Both the position numbers and the translations under genes were made by a program. The notes beneath the pieces were generated by a model. It searched no databases. It was not told the origin of the DNA and saw only the letters and a program-made list of their open reading frames with translations. DNA of 44,505 bases from a bacterium (GTDB taxonomy: Bacteria > Bacteroidota > Bacteroidia > NS11-12g > UBA955), in assembly GCA_029945665.1 (NCBI GenBank), contig JAQSCZ010000021.1, positions 1 to 44,505 of the forward strand, written 5' to 3'. The first letter of the stretch is position 1, and each line of letters opens with the position of its first letter. This document shows, one piece after another, positions 27,848 to 35,332 of the stretch.

Positions 27848-28625
27848 CATTATTAAATACTTACCACTTTTAGCCTTACTCATACTCTTTTCCTGTAAAA
27901 GTAGAAAAAAGTTTGCTGCACCAAATACCGTTGTAAAATCAAAGGATTCATTAATCATAAACAATGTAAATTTGGCTGAAAATTTAATTCAACCAACATT
28001 AAAATCATGGACCTATTTCTCTGCAAAAGCCGACTTAGAATATACTAGTAATGGAAATTCTCAAGGAGTGGGCTCCAACATTAGAATGTATAAGGATTCA
28101 TTAATATGGATATCTGTAAATGTATTTGGAATTGAAGGTGCAAGAATCTTAATCAATAAAGACTCAATGGTCTTGTTAGATAAATTACATAAGTGTTATA
28201 CTGTTTTCAATAAGAACTATATAGAAAATCTCCTGGGCTCACCTTTATCTGTAAGTCAATTACAAAATCTAATTGTAGCAGAACCCATTTATGCATTGAT
28301 GCTTTATAAAATTATTAAAAATACTGAATCTGAATTATTAATATTAAATACTCAGCCAAAAGTAACTGTCGGTCATACTTATAAAAAAGAATTCTACACC
28401 ATTGATTCAACTTCCATTGACGACCTAACAGCGCCCCATTACGCCAGGGTAAAATATTCTAATTTTGCGAACGTAGATAACCATAATTTTCCTCTAAAAA
28501 ATCTAATAATTGCATACAACGGACAAAATAAAATAACTATCACCATGGATTTCGACAATCCGAATTTTTCAGAAATTGTTACGTTTCCATTTAATATTCC
28601 AACTTCATATGAAAAGTGTAAATAG
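27840..28625 (+). CDS. DUF4292 lipoprotein, LolB-like
   Basis: This 261-aa protein has a type II signal (LLALLILFSC, Cys19). Its mature region (55-250) belongs by pattern to DUF4292, a Bacteroidota family with a LolA/LolB-like half-barrel: WTYFSAKADLEYTSNG, DSLIWISVNVFGIEGARI, then YIENLLGSPLSVSQLQNLIV, which follow the order seen in LolB (strand pair, hydrophobic loop after a Gly, helix with Leu-Gly-x-Pro-Leu). LolB accepts lipoproteins at the outer membrane. The LolB comparison is my inference from pattern. The gene overlaps its upstream TPR neighbour by 8 bases and its downstream EnvC-like neighbour by 17. Confidence 0.88.
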   Translation: MNNIIKYLPLLALLILFSCKSRKKFAAPNTVVKSKDSLIINNVNLAENLIQPTLKSWTYFSAKADLEYTSNGNSQGVGSNIRMYKDSLIWISVNVFGIEGARILINKDSMVLLDKLHKCYTVFNKNYIENLLGSPLSVSQLQNLIVAEPIYALMLYKIIKNTESELLILNTQPKVTVGHTYKKEFYTIDSTSIDDLTAPHYARVKYSNFANVDNHNFPLKNLIIAYNGQNKITITMDFDNPNFSEIVTFPFNIPTSYEKCK

Positions 28626-29886
28626 AATTAATAGTGCTTTACTAGCTTTCCTGTTTTTATCTTTGCAATTAAATGCCCAGACGTCGCGTAAGGACCTTGA
28701 AAGACAGAGAAAACAAACTGAAGAGCAAATTGCATTAACCAAAAAAATTCTTAAAGAAACCAAAAATAAAAAAAATAAAAGTTTAAAGGAATTGGTGTCA
28801 ATAAGCCGATTAATTGAGAAACGAGAAGAACTTATCGTCACAATTAATGAAGAGATTGTATATGTTAATAGCGATGTTGAAAATAAAAAAGATGATATCG
28901 ACAGTTTAAATTCTCAACTAGATAAAGAGAAAAAAAACTATTCTAAAGCAATCGTTCAGTCTTATAAAAATCGAAAAGTATACAATAACGCTTTGTATTT
29001 ATTCGCGGCAAAATCGTTTAATCAATTATTTCAACGACTTAAATTTATTCAATATCTATCTGAGGCTCAGACAAGGTTTTTAGCTAAGATTGAGCATAAT
29101 AAAAATGAACTAGAAAAACGTTTATCTGAGCTGATTGGACTTAAAGATTCAAAAGAAAGATTAGTAAAAAATAAAGAGTCGGAGCTGAATGAGCTTGAAC
29201 AAAATAAAACCCAAAAGAACAAAGCCATTATTTCTCTTACTGGTAAAGAAAAGGAATTAAAAGAGCAATTAGATAAACAAAAGAAGGCCAAAGACAACTT
29301 AAATGCACAGATCAATGCTATTATAGCAAAAGAAATTGCTGAAGCCCGTAAAAAGGCAAAAGCTCAAGCTTCAAAAACAAGCAAAACAGAATCAAAATCT
29401 AAAGGCGACAATAAGACCAATCCAAAGGTTGAATCTAAAGAGCCATTATTGACGCCAGAGGCAAAAGAACTTTCTGATAATTTTGCGGCTAATAAAGGGA
29501 AATTACCATGGCCTGTTGAAAAAGGATTTATTTCTGAGCGCTTTGGCACGCATGCCCACGCTAAACTTGATCAGGTAATGATTCAAAACAATGGAATAGA
29601 TATTCAATCTGTTAATGGTTCATTTGCTAGATGTGTATATAAAGGCACAGTTGCTGCCATTATTTCTATACCTGGTATGGGTAAAACTGTCTTGGTGAAC
29701 CATGGTGAATATTTCACTGTTTACTCTAAATTAAAAAATGTAACGGTTAGTCAAGGTCAAATACTAAATTTGAAACAAAACATTGGCACGGTAGATGAAG
29801 ATGAAGATGGAGCAACAGAAATTCATTTCGAAATATGGATGAACCAAGACAAGCAAAATCCAGAAATTTGGTTAGCAAAAAAATAA
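28609..29886 (+). CDS. EnvC-like murein hydrolase activator (degenerate M23)
   Basis: The 425-aa product has a signal peptide (ends about residue 24, LNAQ), a long coiled coil rich in Lys/Glu (25-260), a low-complexity Lys/Ser linker and a LytM domain (296-425). The zinc site is broken: the usual HxxxD reads N327...D331 (NNGID), and the HxH reads E404-I-H406 (EIHFEIW). Such domains activate amidases instead of cutting peptidoglycan, as EnvC and NlpD do. I start at the ATG at 28609, since the frame upstream (28576) lacks a signal-like start. It overlaps DUF4292 by 17 bases. The role is probably cell separation or wall remodelling. Confidence 0.92.
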   Translation: MKSVNRINSALLAFLFLSLQLNAQTSRKDLERQRKQTEEQIALTKKILKETKNKKNKSLKELVSISRLIEKREELIVTINEEIVYVNSDVENKKDDIDSLNSQLDKEKKNYSKAIVQSYKNRKVYNNALYLFAAKSFNQLFQRLKFIQYLSEAQTRFLAKIEHNKNELEKRLSELIGLKDSKERLVKNKESELNELEQNKTQKNKAIISLTGKEKELKEQLDKQKKAKDNLNAQINAIIAKEIAEARKKAKAQASKTSKTESKSKGDNKTNPKVESKEPLLTPEAKELSDNFAANKGKLPWPVEKGFISERFGTHAHAKLDQVMIQNNGIDIQSVNGSFARCVYKGTVAAIISIPGMGKTVLVNHGEYFTVYSKLKNVTVSQGQILNLKQNIGTVDEDEDGATEIHFEIWMNQDKQNPEIWLAKK

Positions 29887-29890
29887 AAAC

Positions 29891-30739
29891 ATGGAAATAA
29901 AGTCAATTGCGATAGCAGGTGCAGGCACAATGGGCGCGGGAATAGCTCAAGTTTGTGCCCAAGCTGACTTCAATGTCATATTATTTGACATTAACGAGCA
30001 GATGCTAACCAAAGCCAAAACAAACATTGAGCAATCACTTGATAAACTCTGTAATTCTGGCAAAATAACCCAAGAACATGCAAAAATTGTAATTAGTCAT
30101 ATTCAATTTCAATCGGATATAAAATTGGTTAAAGCCGATCTTATCATTGAAGCCATTGTTGAAAAATTAAATATTAAGGTTGATTTATTTATCAAGTTAA
30201 TGGAATTAAATGGTTCAAAAACAATATATGCTAGTAATACCTCTTCAATTCCTATTACTCAAATTGCATCACAACTGCCTTTCCCAAGTCAGTTTATAGG
30301 CATTCATTTTTTTAATCCAGCTCAAATAATGAAGTTGGTGGAAATTATAAAGGGCGCGAAAACAGAACCTCTAATTGTTGAAATCGTTTATGGTTTAATT
30401 CAAAAATTAAAGAAAGAACCAGTAATTGCTGCCGATGCTCCTGGTTTTATTGTAAATAGAATCGCTAGACTCTATTATGTCGAAGCATTAAAAATCCTAG
30501 AAGAGGGTGTCTGTGATTTTAATGCTATTGATTCTATCATGGAATCATCTGGCTTTAAGATGGGACCATTTAAACTAATGGATTTAATAGGCGTTGACAC
30601 CAACTATTCTGTGACAGAAAGTCAATTCGAATTGTTTAATTATGAACCTAGGTTCAGGCCTAGTAGAATTCAAAAACAAAAAGTTGATGCTGGCCTGCAT
30701 GGTAGAAAAAGTAAGGAAGGATTTTATAAATATGAATAA
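29891..30739 (+). CDS. 3-Hydroxybutyryl-CoA dehydrogenase
   Basis: This 282-aa enzyme oxidises 3-hydroxyacyl-CoA with NAD (or the reverse), in fatty acid breakdown or butanoate metabolism. The Rossmann motif GAGTMGAGIAQVCAQ is at 10-24, the acidic residue after the second strand is in LFDINEQ, the catalytic His is in IGIHFFNPA, and the C-terminal helical domain has PGFIVNRIARLYYVEAL and the closing GRKSKEGFYKYE. The size fits the single-domain Hbd/PaaH type. The gene lies 4 bases after the EnvC-like stop and overlaps the next lipoprotein by 8 bases, though its metabolic role is unlike its neighbours'. Confidence 0.94.
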   Translation: MEIKSIAIAGAGTMGAGIAQVCAQADFNVILFDINEQMLTKAKTNIEQSLDKLCNSGKITQEHAKIVISHIQFQSDIKLVKADLIIEAIVEKLNIKVDLFIKLMELNGSKTIYASNTSSIPITQIASQLPFPSQFIGIHFFNPAQIMKLVEIIKGAKTEPLIVEIVYGLIQKLKKEPVIAADAPGFIVNRIARLYYVEALKILEEGVCDFNAIDSIMESSGFKMGPFKLMDLIGVDTNYSVTESQFELFNYEPRFRPSRIQKQKVDAGLHGRKSKEGFYKYE

Positions 30740-31184
30740 ACTATTTTTTTTAATTATTTTTTTGTTAACTTTTAGTTGTGCTAAAAATTCTAACAATAGC
30801 AATCCAGAACCCATAGATAATGTACCAGTTAGTATAACTGTTAACCTTAACCTGCCCACTAATTTTCATTTGCAAAACATTGGTTCATTTATATACTTAA
30901 CTGGAGGCGTTAAGGGCATTATTTTAGTGCACCATACTGATGATAATTTCTATGCCTTGGATAGGGTCTGCAGTTACCAACCTAACTCCGTAAGTTGTTC
31001 TAAAATTGAAGTTGATTCATCTTTCTTGCAATTTAGATGTGGCCAAACAACTAATAAAGGATTTATAAAATGTTGTGATTCAAGGTTCTTTTTTGATGGT
31101 TCAGTTTCGCAATCGCCTGCTCGCTTTCCGCTTAAACAATATAATATTAGCAAATCTGGTAACACAATCTTCATATCAAATTAA
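30732..31184 (+). CDS. Small lipoprotein with a Rieske-like fold but no cluster ligands
   Basis: This 150-aa protein has a lipoprotein signal (FLLTFSC, Cys16). The mature region follows the Rieske ferredoxin plan: a strand pair, YALDRVCSY (Cys80, where Rieske has C-T-H), then FIKCCDSRFFFDGS (114-124, where Rieske has C-P-C-H-G-S-x-F), then SPARFPLKQYNI, matching the usual G-P-A-x-x-P-L-x-x-Y. His ligands are replaced (Tyr82, Asp116), so no [2Fe-2S] cluster is expected in the standard way. The start is the ATG at 30732, overlapping the dehydrogenase by 8 bases; an in-frame ATG at 30642 lies far inside that gene. The fold call is inferred; a cysteine-paired (disulfide) domain is an alternative. 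Confidence 0.78.
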   Translation: MNKLFFLIIFLLTFSCAKNSNNSNPEPIDNVPVSITVNLNLPTNFHLQNIGSFIYLTGGVKGIILVHHTDDNFYALDRVCSYQPNSVSCSKIEVDSSFLQFRCGQTTNKGFIKCCDSRFFFDGSVSQSPARFPLKQYNISKSGNTIFISN

Positions 31185-31199
31185 ATTTTTTTTAAAAAA

Positions 31200-31232
31200 T
31201 TGTAGTATAAGTTAATCCTTTTTATATATTTG
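31200..31232 (+). promoter_or_regulatory. Promoter of the OmpA-family gene
   Basis: A TTG (31200-31202), a 22-base spacer and TATATTTG (31225-31232) match the Bacteroidota promoter consensus. The start of transcription should be near 31238, leaving a leader of about 30 bases before the ATG at 31271. Confidence 0.6.
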
Positions 31233-31270
31233 TCGGGTTGTAAAACTTTTGTAAAATTTTAATACAGCTT

Positions 31271-32806
31271 ATGATGAAAAAACATTTACTAATTACTTTT
31301 CTTGCCTATATATTTATATTTCAGGCATTTTCTCAATCTGCCGACCGTAGGCTTGGTATCGAAATTAATGGAGGCATTAACGAATACCAAGGCGACTTAG
31401 GTTCAGCTCTCTTTTTCGCTCGAAAGCCTAATTACCAAGGCATTGGAGGCTCTATTAGTTACTATTTAAACCCTAATATTGACGTTTGTCTTTTTGGATC
31501 AGGTGGTGATGTAGGTTTTTATACATTTGTTCCAAATGTTATTCCTTCCCTTACTTATCAGTCATTCAGAGCTAATGTTGCTACTTTAAATGGTGGTATT
31601 CGCTTCAAACTATTAAAAGATAAGCCATTCACCCCTTATATAATGTTAGGTGCAGGTGGAGTTTATGTGCATAGTGATGTAAGCAAAAGCCCTGATTCTT
31701 ACACGGGTGCTGCTGGTAACTTGGCTGGAGGAATTGGATTTCAGTATAGTTTCAATGAAAAATTTGGTGTTCGTTTGCAATCCGTTGCTAATTACACTTT
31801 CAATGATATTTGGGATGGTGCTCCTTTCACTTACCTTACACATACAAGAAACAAAAACAATGACATGTTTATGTACCATTCTCTTGGTTTCTTCTTTAAC
31901 TTGCCTTATGGCAGTGCAGCGGAAAGTGGTCCTAGTTTGAAAGACAAAGACAAAGATGGTGTGCCTGACAAATTGGATAAATGTCCTAAAACAATGCCTT
32001 GGCAACTCCCTGTTAATGAAGACGGTTGTCCTAAAGATTCAGATCTTGATACAATCCCTGATTACCAAGATAGCTGCCCTTACCAATTTGGCCCTCGCAA
32101 ATTCAACGGTTGCCCTGACAAAGATGGTGACGGTATTATAGATAAATTAGACCGTTGCCCAGAAAAGGCAGGTCCTGCGGAATACAATGGTTGCCCAGAT
32201 ACAGATGGTGACGGTGTACTTGACATTGATGACCAATGCCCTGCAGTTAAAGGTTCTAAAGAATTCAACGGTTGCCCAGATACAGATGGTGATGGGATTG
32301 AAGATAGGAAAGATAAATGTGTAAACGTTGCTGGTCCAATAGAAGGCGAAGGTTGCCCTGATAGTGATGGTGATGGTGTTTATGATAACAAAGACGTTTG
32401 TAAAACTGTTCCTGGAACTATTGCTAACAAAGGTTGTCCTGAAATTAAAGCAGAGGTTATTCAAAAAATCGCTTTAGCCGCTAAGGGAATCAACTTCGAA
32501 ACTGGTAAAGACATTATCAAGACAGAATCTTATGATGACTTAGATGCTTTAGTTGCTATTTTAAATGAATACCCTGAAGCCAATGTTTCTATAGATGGTC
32601 ACACGGACAACGTTGGTGAATCAGCAGCAAATATGACATTATCTCAAAATCGCGCTGGAGCAGTGAAAGCATACCTGATAAACAAAGGTGTTTCAGCAAT
32701 GAGATTAACTTCTTCAGGTTACGGAGATACCCAACCTATCGCTGACAACAAAACGAAGGCAGGAAAAGCTAAAAATAGAAGAGTTGATTTTAAATTAACC
32801 TACTAA
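31271..32806 (+). CDS. OmpA-family outer-membrane protein with thrombospondin type 3 repeats
   Basis: This 511-aa protein has a signal peptide (ends QAFSQ, about 22), an N-terminal eight-strand-type barrel (24-215, NGGINEYQGDLG, GGIRFKLL, YIMLGAGGVYVHSD), then six acidic TSP3 calcium-binding repeats (about 224-395, patterns such as DTDGDGVLDIDDQCP), and an OmpA C-terminal domain (about 400-511) that grips peptidoglycan: INFETGKDII, SIDGHTDNVGESAAN, SQNRAGAVKAYL and NRRVDFKL. It tethers the outer membrane to the wall. It is a single gene with its own promoter and a strong terminator, probably highly expressed. Confidence 0.95.
   Translation: MMKKHLLITFLAYIFIFQAFSQSADRRLGIEINGGINEYQGDLGSALFFARKPNYQGIGGSISYYLNPNIDVCLFGSGGDVGFYTFVPNVIPSLTYQSFRANVATLNGGIRFKLLKDKPFTPYIMLGAGGVYVHSDVSKSPDSYTGAAGNLAGGIGFQYSFNEKFGVRLQSVANYTFNDIWDGAPFTYLTHTRNKNNDMFMYHSLGFFFNLPYGSAAESGPSLKDKDKDGVPDKLDKCPKTMPWQLPVNEDGCPKDSDLDTIPDYQDSCPYQFGPRKFNGCPDKDGDGIIDKLDRCPEKAGPAEYNGCPDTDGDGVLDIDDQCPAVKGSKEFNGCPDTDGDGIEDRKDKCVNVAGPIEGEGCPDSDGDGVYDNKDVCKTVPGTIANKGCPEIKAEVIQKIALAAKGINFETGKDIIKTESYDDLDALVAILNEYPEANVSIDGHTDNVGESAANMTLSQNRAGAVKAYLINKGVSAMRLTSSGYGDTQPIADNKTKAGKAKNRRVDFKLTY
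31941..32441 (+). repeat. Thrombospondin type 3 coding repeats
   Basis: Six tandem units of about 35 codons encode DxDxDGxxDxxDxCP motifs. At DNA level the string GGTTGCCCAGATACAGATGG recurs exactly (near 32189 and 32273), so recombination between units could change the copy number. Confidence 0.8.
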
Positions 32807-32824
32807 GTACGATAATATCCCAAC

Positions 32825-32860
32825 AAAAAAAGGTGTTTCTTGTTAGAAGCACCTTTTTTT
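32825..32860 (+). terminator. Rho-independent terminator after the OmpA-family gene
   Basis: GGTGTTTCT (32832-32840) and AGAAGCACC (32845-32853) pair with one G-U wobble around a TGTT loop, with an A-run before and a T-run (32854-32860) after. It may also serve the convergent aat gene, whose stop is 15 bases on. Confidence 0.85.
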
Positions 32861-32874
32861 ATGTCAAAATTTTT

Positions 32875-33429
32875 TTAAATATTCTTTTTCAAAATTTCAA
32901 GGTAATCCGCCTGCGATATTTCCTTAGCTCCAAATTGCTTGAGATGTTCTGTTATAAATTGACAATCCAAAATCTGAAAGCCAAATTTAACCATCCATTC
33001 CATCAAAAAAACAAGGGCAAGTTTACTTGCATTTGTTACGCTATGAAACATACTTTCTCCAAAAAAAACCTTACCCATGGCTATTCCATATAAACCACCC
33101 ACCATCACATCTCCTTGCCAAACTTCAAAACTGAAGCCATAGCCCATAGACTTTAATCCACTGTATACTTCAATAATTTCTTCTGAAATCCAAGTTTCTT
33201 CGCGATTAGCACATGAACGCATGGTTGATTCAAAGTCCTTGTTAATAAAATACTGAAATTTACCCCTGTTATATTCTTTTCGAAGATTTTTTGGACAATT
33301 AAACTCTGATGGCAATATAATGCCTCTTAACTCTGGCTCGTACCAATAAATAACATTGTCTTCACTTGGCTCTGCCATTGGAAAAACACCATTGGCGTAA
33401 CCATTCAAAACCTCATGCGCGTTCAGCAT
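32875..33429 (-). CDS. aat: Leucyl/phenylalanyl-tRNA-protein transferase, short form
   Basis: Aat adds Leu or Phe to proteins with N-terminal Lys or Arg, marking them for ClpAP in the N-degron pathway. The 184-aa product keeps the core: GYANGVFPMAE, IYWYEPELRGIILP, CANREETWISEEIIEVYSGLKSMGYGFSFEVWQ (split), GGLYGIAMGKVFFGESMFH and the C-terminal LDCQFITEHLKQFGAKEISQADYL. It lacks most of the N-terminal segment of the E. coli type (about 230 aa), starting right at the G-x-FPM part. I know of similar short forms in this phylum, so it is probably complete. It sits 30 bases after the PfkB kinase gene. Confidence 0.93.
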   Translation of the reverse strand: MLNAHEVLNGYANGVFPMAEPSEDNVIYWYEPELRGIILPSEFNCPKNLRKEYNRGKFQYFINKDFESTMRSCANREETWISEEIIEVYSGLKSMGYGFSFEVWQGDVMVGGLYGIAMGKVFFGESMFHSVTNASKLALVFLMEWMVKFGFQILDCQFITEHLKQFGAKEISQADYLEILKKNI

Positions 33430-33459
33430 AAATCTTTATTTTTACAGCTTAGCAAAATA

Positions 33460-34380
33460 CTATAGCTTCATTTCAACACTGCTTAAGGTTTGGAATGCCT
33501 TCACTCTTGCATTTAATTGCTCTTGGGAGATAGAAAGAATATTCTCAGTACCAAATTTTTCGACACAAAAACTAGCCATTGCGCTGCCATAAATAATCGC
33601 TCTCTTCATATTCTCGAAACTTATATCACCCGTTTTTGCGAGCCAACCAATAAATCCACCTGCGAATGTATCGCCTGCTCCTGTAGGATCAAATACATCC
33701 TCTAATAACATCGCAGGCGCAAAAAACACTTGGTCTTTATGAAATAATAAGGCACCATGTTCACCCTTTTTAATAATTAAAAACTGTGGCCCCATCTCAC
33801 TTATTTTTTTAGCTGCTTTAACTAAACTATATTTACCAGATAGTTGACGTGCTTCCTCGTCATTTATAGTGAGCACATCTACCATCTTTAAGGTGGTCTT
33901 TAAATCATCCATCGCAATATCCATCCAAAAATTCATGGTATCCATTACTATTAATTTTGGGCGCTTACTCAATCGATTAATAAGCATACTCTGCACAATA
34001 GGTGCTAGATTACCCAACATCAAAAAATCAGGAGAGCTCAATTCTTGCGGAACAATTGGATCGAAATCAGACAGCACATTTAATTCTGTAATCAATGTTT
34101 CTCTGCTATTCATATCATTGAAATACCTTCCACTCCAAAAAAATGATTTTTCATTTTCCTTTATTTGCAAACCCTCTGTATTAATGCCCTTATCGTTTAA
34201 TAGTTGAATATAGGCTGACGGAAAATCATCTCCAACAACGCCAATCAAACTTATATCTTTAGTAAAATATGATGCGGCTAAACTTATATATGTGGCTGCA
34301 CCACCAATTATTTTATCAGTTTTGCCAAACGGTGTTTCAATGGCATCGAAGGCAACGGTTCCTGTAACTAGTAAACTCAT
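33460..34380 (-). CDS. PfkB-family carbohydrate kinase
   Basis: This 306-aa ribokinase-fold enzyme phosphorylates a sugar or nucleoside with ATP. It has the N-terminal VTGTVAFDAIETPFGK, the substrate-side glycine pair GGAATYISLAAS (26-37), and the PfkB signature 2 DPTGAGDTFAGGFIG, with the anion hole and catalytic Asp. The substrate cannot be read from the sequence; it most resembles the uncharacterised sugar kinases of the phylum. It is 52 bases from the DUF4249 stop upstream and 30 bases from aat downstream, so co-transcription with aat is likely. Confidence 0.92.
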   Translation of the reverse strand: MSLLVTGTVAFDAIETPFGKTDKIIGGAATYISLAASYFTKDISLIGVVGDDFPSAYIQLLNDKGINTEGLQIKENEKSFFWSGRYFNDMNSRETLITELNVLSDFDPIVPQELSSPDFLMLGNLAPIVQSMLINRLSKRPKLIVMDTMNFWMDIAMDDLKTTLKMVDVLTINDEEARQLSGKYSLVKAAKKISEMGPQFLIIKKGEHGALLFHKDQVFFAPAMLLEDVFDPTGAGDTFAGGFIGWLAKTGDISFENMKRAIIYGSAMASFCVEKFGTENILSISQEQLNARVKAFQTLSSVEMKL

Positions 34381-34432
34381 TTATGATTTTATATTTTTTG
34401 CAAAAATCAACCTTATCTATCAATTTATAAAA

Positions 34433-35332
34433 TTAATATTTAAACAGAATAATGGTTCTGTTAATATCCTTCCCAATAAAGCTGCCTAATGCATTACTAA
34501 TATTACCCTTGACCAAAGTTGGTTGGGAAAAAGGATCATTTTGGTAAAACATATGTTCTATCAAGCTTGCATAATATAGATATGAATCATAAGAATACTG
34601 TTCCAATTCAATACTCAATTTCTTTGTTTTTTTGGTCGCTGTGTTCGAAATTGCGGATGTGCCAAAACTAAAATAAATGGTTGAATTGTTAAAATACAAA
34701 TCAGAAAATAAAATATGCTTTTTTGAAAATTTATTATTTTCATCCTGAATTAACAGTGGATCGATGGTTTCAACATCAATCCACTCCTCCACTAAGGCAG
34801 TATCTATAGCACCGCCACCATTGACAAGGTATGTTTCATAACTATGTTTTAATTTTAATCCATAATAATTTGAACACAATTGCAAATCAGTTAGTTGGTA
34901 TTTAATTCGGAAAAAATTCGATTTGCCTTGAAAAAAAATACTATCAGTTTTAACAAGTGCTGCTGAACACTTTAAAGGACAGCTATCTTGCATCCAATAG
35001 ACCTTTTGTGGTGTAGAAATTTTTAAGATATAACTCTTGGATGCTTCCGCCTTAAAGAATGTCGTCTGATAAAATCCATTGATTCTTGGATTAAGTGTCT
35101 CAAGAAGTATGGTATCTTTACTAAATAATTCAACAATCGCATTATTTTCGGTAATCGGTTTAGAATTATCATTTATTGATTGGGTGTAGGTCAATTTTAC
35201 AGATATAAAACTATCTGCACATAAATTTGAATTAACAACAAGTATCCGCTCTTCATTAGGAATTTTAAATTCGATTTCCTTTTTACAAGAGAAAAGAAGT
35301 GTTAAAAACAATATGTAGGTTATGTGTTTCAA
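34433..35332 (-). CDS. DUF4249 lipoprotein, partner of the TonB receptor
   Basis: This 299-aa lipoprotein (signal YILFLTLLFSC, Cys16) belongs by pattern to DUF4249, a Bacteroidota family usually encoded next to a TonB-dependent receptor. The N-terminal beta domain starts KIPNEERILVVNSNL and runs through SVKLTYTQSI, NNAIVELFSKD and a GFYQTTFFKAEASKSYIL strand set, like a transthyretin-type sandwich. Its start is TTG at 35332, which overlaps the receptor stop (TTGA) by 4 bases. It probably sits on the outer membrane and helps the receptor bind or hold a ligand, which is unknown. Confidence 0.87.
   Translation of the reverse strand: MKHITYILFLTLLFSCKKEIEFKIPNEERILVVNSNLCADSFISVKLTYTQSINDNSKPITENNAIVELFSKDTILLETLNPRINGFYQTTFFKAEASKSYILKISTPQKVYWMQDSCPLKCSAALVKTDSIFFQGKSNFFRIKYQLTDLQLCSNYYGLKLKHSYETYLVNGGGAIDTALVEEWIDVETIDPLLIQDENNKFSKKHILFSDLYFNNSTIYFSFGTSAISNTATKKTKKLSIELEQYSYDSYLYYASLIEHMFYQNDPFSQPTLVKGNISNALGSFIGKDINRTIILFKY

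Noticed and set aside
30642-30731. Long upstream start for the Rieske-like lipoprotein
   Set aside because: It would overlap the dehydrogenase by about 100 bases and would bury the lipoprotein signal; the ATG at 30732 is directly before a clear signal peptide.
31181-31200. A/T-only inverted repeat after the Rieske-like gene as terminator
   Set aside because: The stem is only A-T pairs and too weak; it also overlaps the promoter of the next gene.
32080-32464. Minus-strand ORFs inside the OmpA repeat region
   Set aside because: They mirror the TSP3 repeat codons and show no signal or domain.
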